Source of the DNA: an uncultured Lachnospiraceae bacterium
GTDB lineage: Bacteria > Bacillota > Clostridia > Lachnospirales > Lachnospiraceae
DNA: 64,000 bases
Reading direction: 5' to 3'
Assembly (NCBI GenBank): GCA_910585905.1
Contig: CAJUID010000010.1
Location: 12,305 to 76,304, forward strand
Notes under the pieces: generated by a model
Databases searched by the model: none
Told to the model about the DNA's origin: nothing
Seen by the model: only the letters and a program-made list of their open reading frames with translations
Made by a program: the position numbers and the translations under genes
Shown: positions 18,272-24,718 of the stretch, piece by piece
Layout of the letters: each line of letters starts with the position of its first letter
Numbering within the stretch: position 1 is the first letter of the stretch

Positions 18272-19348
18272 ATGTTTGACCGATTAGAGGATTTAGTAAG
18301 GCGTCTGGAGGAACTAAATATAGAACTAACTGATCCGGATACAATAAATGACCAGGAGAAATACCGTCAGCTTATGAAGGAACAAAATGAGCTGACACCG
18401 ATTGTAGAGAAATATCAGGAATATAGAAAAGCGAAAGAGGGTGTGGAAGACAGCCTTCTGATTCTGGATGAGGAAAATGATGAGGAAATGAGGGAGCTTG
18501 CAAAGGAGGAGTTAAACGAGTGCAAGCAAGCTGTTGAGGCTTGTGAGCAGGAATTAAAGATTCTTATGCTCCCAAAAGACCCAAATGATGATAAAAATGT
18601 AATTGTAGAAATCCGCGGAGGTGCAGGTGGGGATGAGGCAGCGCTTTTTGCAGCTGATCTCTTCCGCATGTATTCAAAATATGCTGAGACGAACCGCTGG
18701 AAAATAGAGGTAATGAGTGCCAATGAAAATGGAATTGGCGGATTTAAAGAAATTGTCTTTATGGTGATAGGTGCTGGGGCGTATTCTAAATTGAAATATG
18801 AAAGCGGGGTACACCGCGTGCAGCGTATCCCATCTACAGAATCTGGCGGAAGAATCCACACTTCGACTGCTACCGTGGCGATTATGCCGGAGGTAGAGGA
18901 TGTGGAGGTTTTTGTAGACCCGAACGATTGTAAGATTGATGTTTACCGTGCATCCGGTAATGGTGGGCAGTGTGTCAATACGACGGATTCTGCTGTACGC
19001 ATTACACATCTTCCGACAGGAATCGTTGTAACGTGCCAGGATGAAAAATCACAGTTAAAAAATAAAGATAAGGCGATGAAGGTGCTGCGCTCCCGCATCT
19101 ATGATATGGAGCAAGAGAAGGCGAACAGTGAACAGGCGGCGGAGCGGCGGAGCCAGGTTGGTACAGGCGACCGCTCAGAAAAAATCCGCACATATAATTT
19201 CCCACAAGGGCGTGTGACGGATCACAGGATTAAGTTTACAAGCCATCGTCTAGGAGAAATCTTAGAGGGAGATTTGACAGAGGTGCTTCAAAATATAATT
19301 GCGGCGGATCAGGCAATGCGGCTGAGCCATCTAAACGAAGAGGGGTAA
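18272..19348 (+). CDS. prfA: Peptide chain release factor 1
   Basis: 358 residues from ATG 18272; AAGGAGG is 6 nt upstream, whereas the ATG at 18266 directly abuts it. RF1 reads UAA and UAG stop codons and triggers peptide release. Visible parts are the N-terminal helical domain, IRGGAGGDEAALFAADLFRM, the anticodon-like PxT motif as PST within RIPSTESGGRIHTS, and the catalytic GNGGQCVNTTDSAV. The residue after GGQ is Cys rather than the commoner His. The C-terminal YNFPQGRVTDHRI block is typical. It is co-transcribed with prmC. Confidence 0.97.
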   Translation: MFDRLEDLVRRLEELNIELTDPDTINDQEKYRQLMKEQNELTPIVEKYQEYRKAKEGVEDSLLILDEENDEEMRELAKEELNECKQAVEACEQELKILMLPKDPNDDKNVIVEIRGGAGGDEAALFAADLFRMYSKYAETNRWKIEVMSANENGIGGFKEIVFMVIGAGAYSKLKYESGVHRVQRIPSTESGGRIHTSTATVAIMPEVEDVEVFVDPNDCKIDVYRASGNGGQCVNTTDSAVRITHLPTGIVVTCQDEKSQLKNKDKAMKVLRSRIYDMEQEKANSEQAAERRSQVGTGDRSEKIRTYNFPQGRVTDHRIKFTSHRLGEILEGDLTEVLQNIIAADQAMRLSHLNEEG

Positions 19349-19491
19349 AAGCATAATTTTGCGGAAAGTTATATGTATCAAAACTGTTGAATGTAGAAAA
19401 TGGAGAAGACCTTCTGGTGTATTCTGTTTATGATTAGATCATAAAAGTGCCAGTGTAAGGGGTATTACGATGATAAGTGATTGATAACAGT

Positions 19492-19527
19492 GAAAAATCC
19501 TTAGATTGCGGTCTAAGGATTTTTTTG
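19492..19527. terminator. Bidirectional terminator between prfA and the integrase remnant
   Basis: AAAAATCCTTAGA (19493-19505) pairs with its complement TCTAAGGATTTTTT (19512-19525). T-runs on both strands would serve both the rightward prfA unit and the leftward integrase fragment. Confidence 0.85.
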
Positions 19528-19543
19528 GAATGAAAGAAATTAA

Positions 19544-19747
19544 TTAAAAAATCTTGTCTAACAATTCTACGCATCTTCGTTTTTGTTCCAAACTCGGATG
19601 TACATACAAATTCATAGTAATACCTGTGTTTGCATGGCCTAGGAGTTCACTGACAGTTTTGTAATCCGCTGGTGAGATAGACCCTATATACCATTTAAAA
19701 CGAAAAAAGACTATTCGTAAATTATGTTTTTTGATTCTCTGCTGCAA
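19544..19747 (-). pseudogene. Remnant of a tyrosine-recombinase (integrase), C-terminal end only
   Basis: The last 45 residues of this minus-strand frame read DYKTVSELLGHANTGITMNL followed by YVHPSLEQKRRCVELLDKIF. That is the end of an XerD/phage-type tyrosine recombinase: the LGH segment carries the second-catalytic-Arg/His box region and the Tyr of the MNLYVHP block is in the position of the nucleophile. The catalytic Arg boxes and the rest of the protein are absent, and the upstream part of the frame (HNLRIVFFRFKWYIG) is not integrase-like. It is probably a decayed trace of an integrated element next to prfA. Confidence 0.75.
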
Positions 19748-19758
19748 GGGCTTTTTTA

Positions 19759-19787
19759 CTTGAACTGAAGCATGGTTTGCTGTATAC
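19759..19787 (+). promoter_or_regulatory. Promoter of the HD-domain gene leader
   Basis: TTGAAC (19759-19764), a 17-nt spacer and TATACT (19782-19787). If used, it gives a leader of about 220 nt that contains repeat R copy 1, a short translated frame and three hairpins before the HD-domain gene. Confidence 0.6.
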
Positions 19788-19790
19788 TGC

Positions 19791-19860
19791 TTTTATTCCC
19801 GCGAAGCAACAAGCCAAACTGGCATGTTTGTTATCCATTTGGCGACTCCCGCGAAGGCAA
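19791..19860 (+). repeat. Repeat R, copy 1 (module 1 only)
   Basis: It begins TTTATTCCCGCGAAGCAAC and ends TTTGGCGACTCCCGCGAAGG. It matches the first module of the copies at 30815 and 63949, with a changed inner hairpin (AAACTGGCATG...). The outer arms CCCGCGA and the inner AGCCAA/TTGGC pairing are kept, so it should fold as a hairpin. It lacks the second, GTCAAATACC, module. Confidence 0.8.
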
Positions 19861-19890
19861 TATTAGATTCAGTTAAATTAGGAGGATAGT

Positions 19891-19929
19891 GTGAAAAATA
19901 TATCTAAGGCAGCAAAAAAGGCTACCTAA
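19891..19929 (+). CDS. Possible 12-residue leader peptide
   Basis: GTG at 19891 follows a perfect AGGAGG (19880-19885) at 5-nt spacing. It encodes MKNISKAAKKAT before TAA at 19927-19929. The frame overlaps a hairpin (19897-19913 with 19921-19937), so its translation would disrupt that hairpin, as in leader-peptide attenuation. There is no run of a single regulatory amino acid except Lys/Ala, and the frame could be chance; the strong ribosome site is the main support. Confidence 0.4.
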   Translation: MKNISKAAKKAT

Positions 19930-20001
19930 GATATATTAAATTTCCACAGGAAAAATGCAAAACCAGCATTTTTCATCACTATTTGAGCCGCCAAAGGCGG
20001 C
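19897..20001 (+). promoter_or_regulatory. Three consecutive hairpins in the HD-domain gene leader
   Basis: Hairpin 1 has arms 19897-19913 and 19921-19937 (AATATATCTAAGG type). Hairpin 2 has perfect arms GAAAAATGC (19950-19958) and GCATTTTTC (19966-19974). Hairpin 3 has GCCGCC (19987-19992) and GGCGGC (19996-20001), ending 2 nt before the GGAGG of the HD-domain gene. Hairpin 3 could limit ribosome access. The arrangement suggests post-transcriptional control. Confidence 0.6.
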
Positions 20002-20013
20002 GTGGAGGATAAT

Positions 20014-20610
20014 ATGGAAAAATCAAGATTAGAAAAGCAATTTGATTTCTGCAGGGAAATTGATAAGGAGAAGTTTATCAAACGGCAGACTTATCTGTCT
20101 GATGGAATGCAGAAAGAGAATGATGCGGAGCATGCATGGCATATGGCGATTATGACAATTCTTCTTGGGGAATATGCCAATGAGGAGATTGATATATTAA
20201 AGACAGTTACAATGCTTTTGATTCATGATCTGGTGGAGATTGATGCAGGGGATACCTACGCATATGATGAGGAAGCAAAGAAAACGCAGGAACAGCGGGA
20301 AAAAGCTGCGGCAGACAGGATTTTTGGGATGCTTCCAGATGAGCAGAATGAATACCTTAGAGGGCTATGGGAGGAATTTGAGGAGGGCAGGACACCTGAG
20401 GCAAAATTTGCCCATACAATGGATAATATTCAACCGACTATGTTAAATGCTGCAACTGACGGAAAGGCGTGGGAGGAGCACGGTGTCTGGCTAAGTCAGA
20501 TACTTGGCAGGAACCGGAATACTGCAAAGGGTTCTGAGAAACTTTGGGAGTATTCGTACCAGAATTTTATTCTGCCAAATCTGGAAAAGGGCAGAATAAA
20601 GGACAACTAA
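20014..20610 (+). CDS. HD-domain hydrolase (YfbR/HDDC2-like)
   Basis: 198 residues from ATG 20014, with GGAGGATAAT directly upstream. The metal-binding HD pattern is clear: NDAEHAWHMAIM supplies the first His, LLIHDLVEIDAGD the His-Asp pair, and FAHTMDNIQPTML the last Asp. Proteins of this size and pattern are related to 5'-deoxynucleotidase YfbR and human HDDC2, which remove phosphate from nucleoside monophosphates; the exact substrate here is not known. The gene stands alone behind a long structured leader (19795-20013). Confidence 0.85.
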   Translation: MEKSRLEKQFDFCREIDKEKFIKRQTYLSDGMQKENDAEHAWHMAIMTILLGEYANEEIDILKTVTMLLIHDLVEIDAGDTYAYDEEAKKTQEQREKAAADRIFGMLPDEQNEYLRGLWEEFEEGRTPEAKFAHTMDNIQPTMLNAATDGKAWEEHGVWLSQILGRNRNTAKGSEKLWEYSYQNFILPNLEKGRIKDN

Positions 20611-20658
20611 TATATTATATTACATTTTTTGAGAGAATTGAATCAATAAAAAGTGCAC

Positions 20659-20705
20659 CACCAGCGCTGGTGTACTAGCAAAAAAGTCTCCAACATTTTT
20701 GTTGG
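20659..20705. repeat. Two adjacent palindromes between the HD and rRNA methylase genes
   Basis: CACCAGCGCTGGTG (20659-20672) is a perfect palindrome, and CCAACATTTTTGTTGG (20690-20705) a perfect hairpin 18 nt on. TGGTGTAC occurs directly after each. They may together form a terminator-like or operator-like structure; there is no clear T-run. Confidence 0.55.
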
Positions 20706-20760
20706 TGTACCACTATGTTCGGCGAGATTTTCTATAACATAAAAAAGAAGGGTACATAGT

Positions 20761-21567
20761 ATGGCGACGAGTATCAGCAGTGGGGCAAACCCACAGATAA
20801 AAGAGATTGTAAAACTGCAGAAGAGCGCAAGGGAACGCAGAAAAAGGCAGCTATTTGTTACGGAGGGGTTTAAATTGACCAAGGAGGCGGCATCTTATGG
20901 CAGGCTGCAGAAAATATACGTGTCTGAGTCTGCTAGGGATGATATGGCTGCAAAGGATTGGCATAAGGTATTGGAACACCACCCATACGAGATTGTGGCA
21001 GATTCTGTTTTCCAGCAGATATCGGAGACCGTAACACCGCAAGGGGTACTTGGGCTGGCAGAGATGCCAGTTTATGGGCTGGATGATATTTTGATGGATC
21101 AGAGGCGCAGCATTCTTGTGTTAGACGGTCTGCGCGACCCTGGCAATCTGGGGACTATAATAAGGACAGCAGAAGGAGCAGATATGTCTGGTGTTATTTT
21201 AAGCCGCGAAAGTGTGGACTTGTTTAATCCCAAAACGGTCCGGTCTACGATGGGGGCAATATTCCGTGTACCATTTTATTATGTAGAAGATTTGGTTCTG
21301 GCAATAGAGCAGATAAAGCAGAGAGGAATTCCGGTATATGGAACAATGATGCAGGGAAGTATGCTGTATGATGAAGTGGATTACAGAGAGGGAGCCGCAG
21401 TTGTGATTGGAAATGAAGCGAACGGGATTTCAGGACAGGTTTCGGAAGTGCTGAGTAAAAAAGTTCGTATTCCTATGGCGGGAAACCTGGAGTCCTTAAA
21501 TGCGGCGGTTTCCGCAGCGATTTTAATGTATGAAGTGTTCCGGCAAAGAAGAAAAGACGGCAGGTAA
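20761..21567 (+). CDS. SpoU/TrmH-family RNA 2'-O-methyltransferase
   Basis: 268 residues. The N-terminal substrate-binding domain contains RKRQLFVTEGFKLTKEA. The C-terminal SPOUT domain has the three SpoU motifs: LDGLRDPGNLGTIIRTAEGA (motif 1), VIGNEANGIS (motif 2) and IPMAGNLESLNAAVSAAILM (motif 3). Such enzymes methylate ribose 2'-OH groups in 23S rRNA or tRNA; the RlmB-like layout favours rRNA, but the target base cannot be read from the sequence. It is a single gene, with the foldback element behind it. Confidence 0.93.
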   Translation: MATSISSGANPQIKEIVKLQKSARERRKRQLFVTEGFKLTKEAASYGRLQKIYVSESARDDMAAKDWHKVLEHHPYEIVADSVFQQISETVTPQGVLGLAEMPVYGLDDILMDQRRSILVLDGLRDPGNLGTIIRTAEGADMSGVILSRESVDLFNPKTVRSTMGAIFRVPFYYVEDLVLAIEQIKQRGIPVYGTMMQGSMLYDEVDYREGAAVVIGNEANGISGQVSEVLSKKVRIPMAGNLESLNAAVSAAILMYEVFRQRRKDGR

Positions 21568-21679
21568 GATATTTTTGATTTTTCCCATTTTTTGAAGAGG
21601 ATAATCTAATGTTATTGATAGGCAGGGGAGTTTGGCCAATTTTACTCTGTGGTTACATGATTTTCCAAAAAACTTTAGG

Positions 21680-22040
21680 TGGAACAACCAGGAATGCCGC
21701 CTCATCGTCAGACAACTAGCTTTGATAGAAGGTCTTTGCTTTGTAAAACTTCGATGGAATATGCGCCCCGAAGCATGTCTAAGCGGCATGTAGCAGTGTG
21801 CTATGTTTTCCTAGAAGGCACGCTTCCGCTACGCAGAGGCACGTAACGGTGCATAATATCCTGCAAAACAGAATATAAGCACCGACGGCCTCTGAGTGCC
21901 TCTGCGAAAGACATAGCACACTGCTGCATTGCCGTGAGTTTGCGAAAGGGGCGCATAAATCATACATCGAAGTTTGCAAAGCATTAGACCTTCCTCAAAG
22001 CGTAGCGTTGCCAGATGAGGCGGCATTCCTGATTGTTCCA
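21680..22040. repeat. About 360-bp foldback element with imperfect inverted arms
   Basis: The left arm, starting TGGAACAACCAGGAATGCCG at 21680, and the right arm, ending CGGCATTCCTGATTGTTCCA at 22040, are inverted complements over roughly 130 nt each with mismatches and small gaps. Further shared blocks are AAGGTCT, CTTCGATG, ATGCGCCCC and GCAGTGTGCTATGT. The centre (21836-21905) has its own stem, GCAGAGGCAC with GTGCCTCTGC. I see no transposase and no clear target duplication. It could be a MITE-like non-autonomous element, a decayed inverted duplication or a large structured RNA. Confidence 0.8.
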
Positions 22041-22153
22041 TTTGAATTCTGAATGAAAATCATGTATACAGAGCAAAATTGGCAAAATATCTGTGTTTTC
22101 AATAACATCAGATTATTCCCTCTAAAAATGGGAAAAGTCAAAAAGATATTTTC

Positions 22154-22182
22154 TTGCCTAATTTGTAGTTTCGTTGTATTAT
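22154..22182 (+). promoter_or_regulatory. Promoter of aspS
   Basis: TTGCCT (22154-22159), a 17-nt spacer and TATTAT (22177-22182), 50 bp before the aspS start. The short leader leaves no room for a T-box. Confidence 0.6.
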
Positions 22183-22232
22183 AGCATAAGTGTCGTATAT
22201 AACAGATGATATGAGCAGAATTGGAGGTAAGT

Positions 22233-24059
22233 ATGGCTGAATCAATGAAGGGACTGAAGCGTACCTGCAGGTGTGCTGAATTAAGTGAAGATAATGTGGG
22301 ACAGGAAGTTACCGTAATGGGCTGGGTACAGAAACAGCGCAATAAAGGCGGAATTATTTTTGTAGATATCCGCGACCGTTCTGGCATTTTACAGGTGATT
22401 TTTGAGGATGGAGAAATAGATGAAGAGGGCTTTGCAAAGGCAGAGAAGCTAAGAAGTGAGTTTGTGGTCGCGGTTACAGGTACTGTGACAAAGCGCTCTG
22501 GGGCTGTAAATGAAAATCTGGCGACTGGTGCGATTGAGGTGCGCGCTAAGGATGTCCGCGTGCTGTCCGAGTCTGAGACACCGCCGTTTCCAATTGAACC
22601 AGGTAGCAAGACAAAAGAGGAGCTTCGGCTTAAGTACCGCTATCTGGATTTGCGCCGTCCAGATTTACAAAAGAATCTGATGATGCGGAGCCAGGTTACG
22701 ACGTTAATCCGTCAGTTTCTTGCGGAGGAAGGTTTTCTGGAGATTGAAACACCGATGCTTACAAAAAGTACGCCGGAAGGGGCGAGGGATTATCTGGTGC
22801 CAAGCCGGGTGCATCCGGGGAGTTTTTATGCACTTCCGCAGTCCCCGCAGTTATTTAAGCAGCTGTTGATGTGTTCTGGATATGACCGCTATTTTCAGGT
22901 TGCCCGTTGTTTCCGCGATGAGGATTTGCGTGCTGACAGGCAGCCGGAATTTACTCAGGTGGATATGGAGCTTTCTTTTGTGGACGAAGAAGATGTTATG
23001 GATGTCAATGAGCGCCTGCTGCAGAAGATATTTAAAGAGGTACTGGATGTAGAGGTTGCTCTGCCGATTCAGCGAATGACATGGCAGGAAGCGATGGACC
23101 GTTTTGGATCGGACAAGCCAGACCTTCGTTTTGGAATGGAGTTAAGAGACATTTCAGAAATTGTATCTGAATGTGGCTTTGGGGTATTTACCGATGCTTT
23201 GAAAAATGGAGGTTCTGTCCGCGGTATTAATGCGAAAGGGCAGGGGACAATGCCGCGCAAGAAAATTGATGCCCTGGTGAAGTTTGCGAAAGATTTTGGT
23301 GCCAAGGGACTTGCCTATATTGCGATTGGGGAGGATGGTGCCATAAAATCATCTTTTGCAAAGTTTATGGGTGATGATGAGATTGCAAATATCGTAAATG
23401 CTTTGGAAGGGCAGCCAGGCGATTTGCTTCTCTTTGCTGCAGATCAGAACAAAATTGTTTATGATGTACTAGGAAATCTTCGTCTAGAGCTTGCAAGGAA
23501 TCTTGATCTATTAGATAAAAATGAGTTTAAGTTTTTGTGGGTAACAGAGTTTCCTGAATTTGAATATTCGGAAGAACAGGGTAGGTATGTTGCAATGCAC
23601 CATCCGTTTACTATGCCAATGGAGGAGGATATTCCTCTTCTTAAAACAAACCCAGAGAAGGTACGTGCCAAAGCATACGATATCGTATTAAATGGAACGG
23701 AGCTTGGGGGAGGTTCGATCCGTATCCATCAGGATGATGTGCAGGAGAACATGTTTGAGGCGCTTGGCTTTACAAAGGAGCAGGCAAATGAGCAGTTTGG
23801 GTTCTTATTGGATGCTTTTAAGTATGGTGTTCCGCCTCATGCGGGGCTTGCTTATGGGCTTGACAGGCTGATTATGCTTATGGCAAAGCAAGATAGTATC
23901 CGTGATGTAATTGCATTTCCGAAGGTAAAGGATGCGTCTTGCCTAATGACAGATGCACCAAATATCGTAGATAAAAAACAGCTTGATGAGCTGTGTATTG
24001 ATATTTCTGTGGCAGAAGAAGCAGACAATCTAGATGTCTCCCAGCAGGTGCGGGAATAG
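22233..24059 (+). CDS. aspS: Aspartyl-tRNA synthetase
   Basis: 608 residues from ATG 22233, with TTGGAGG 5-6 nt upstream. This class II synthetase charges tRNA-Asp. The N-terminal OB fold (VTVMGWVQKQRNKGGIIFVD) binds the anticodon. The catalytic core has motif 2 FRDEDLRADRQPEFTQVDME and motif 3 GLAYGLDRLIMLMA, with the bacterial GAD insertion between (about residues 290-420). The YLDLRRPDLQKNL block is typical of bacterial AspRS. Length fits the bacterial family (about 590-600). It is followed 16 bp later by the PAP2 gene. Confidence 0.97.
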   Translation: MAESMKGLKRTCRCAELSEDNVGQEVTVMGWVQKQRNKGGIIFVDIRDRSGILQVIFEDGEIDEEGFAKAEKLRSEFVVAVTGTVTKRSGAVNENLATGAIEVRAKDVRVLSESETPPFPIEPGSKTKEELRLKYRYLDLRRPDLQKNLMMRSQVTTLIRQFLAEEGFLEIETPMLTKSTPEGARDYLVPSRVHPGSFYALPQSPQLFKQLLMCSGYDRYFQVARCFRDEDLRADRQPEFTQVDMELSFVDEEDVMDVNERLLQKIFKEVLDVEVALPIQRMTWQEAMDRFGSDKPDLRFGMELRDISEIVSECGFGVFTDALKNGGSVRGINAKGQGTMPRKKIDALVKFAKDFGAKGLAYIAIGEDGAIKSSFAKFMGDDEIANIVNALEGQPGDLLLFAADQNKIVYDVLGNLRLELARNLDLLDKNEFKFLWVTEFPEFEYSEEQGRYVAMHHPFTMPMEEDIPLLKTNPEKVRAKAYDIVLNGTELGGGSIRIHQDDVQENMFEALGFTKEQANEQFGFLLDAFKYGVPPHAGLAYGLDRLIMLMAKQDSIRDVIAFPKVKDASCLMTDAPNIVDKKQLDELCIDISVAEEADNLDVSQQVRE

Positions 24060-24075
24060 ATTGGAGCCTGGCAGA

Positions 24076-24573
24076 ATGCAGAAAGAGACATATGAGAGAA
24101 TTTTTAAAGAAATCCAGTCTAGGAAAAACGGAATACTCCTACTCCGAATTATGGGGAGGGGACTTACGTATATAACGGCATTTTGTTATGTTGCGGCGGT
24201 TGCCGTTAGTTTCCTGGTTTTTAGTTATCAGGAGGGGACTATATGCATTTTGGTGCCGGCAGTTTCATTTTTGGCAGTTAGTGTATTTCGAAAAGGCATA
24301 AATGCAGAGCGACCATATGAAAAATATAGTTTCAAGCCGTTAATTGAAAAAGATACAAAGGGAAAATCATTTCCAAGCCGCCATGTGTTTTCTATTTTTG
24401 TGATAGGAAGCACACTGGCATGGCTGTACCCTGTTGTTGGAATTGTAGTTTGCTTGATGGGGTGCATTCTGGCGGCAATACGGGTTCTGTCCGGTGTGCA
24501 TTTTCCAAAAGATGTTGTGGCCGGAGGGGTGATTGGGATTGCCTGTGGGTGTCTGGCAGGATTCTTTCTTTAG
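24076..24573 (+). CDS. PAP2-family membrane phosphatase
   Basis: 165 residues from ATG 24076, with GGAG 9 nt upstream; the frame is open further left inside aspS. Four or five membrane helices carry the three phosphatase motifs: KGINAERPYE (Kx6RP), FPSRHVFS (PSGH-type, here PSRH) and RVLSGVHFPKDVVAG (SRx5Hx3D-type, with the leading Ser-Arg replaced by Ala-Ile-Arg). Such proteins dephosphorylate lipid phosphates such as undecaprenyl pyrophosphate or phosphatidate at the membrane; the substrate here is not decidable. Probably co-transcribed with aspS. Confidence 0.85.
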   Translation: MQKETYERIFKEIQSRKNGILLLRIMGRGLTYITAFCYVAAVAVSFLVFSYQEGTICILVPAVSFLAVSVFRKGINAERPYEKYSFKPLIEKDTKGKSFPSRHVFSIFVIGSTLAWLYPVVGIVVCLMGCILAAIRVLSGVHFPKDVVAGGVIGIACGCLAGFFL

Positions 24574-24615
24574 AGCATGTTTGGATAGGATTTTGTGACG
24601 GTTCTTAATAGATAG

Positions 24616-24683
24616 GGAACTGCAAGTTAATATAGTTTTCAGTTCCTAAAGCGTGTTTGGGAAGAGATGTTAAAATACGCTTT
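24616..24683 (+). promoter_or_regulatory. Two hairpins in the leuS upstream region
   Basis: GGAACTG (24616-24622) pairs with CAGTTCC (24640-24646), and AAAGCGT (24648-24654) with ACGCTTT (24677-24683). The second hairpin has no T-run. No T-box consensus is visible upstream of leuS. Confidence 0.4.
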
Positions 24684-24718
24684 CAGATAGAGGATAAGAG
24701 AAGATTTAGGAGGCAATT

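Noticed and set aside
21523..22041. Several minus-strand open frames of 66-88 codons
   Set aside because: They lie wholly or partly in the arms of the foldback element. The two arms give related peptides because they are inverted copies, and none has a ribosome site or a known domain.
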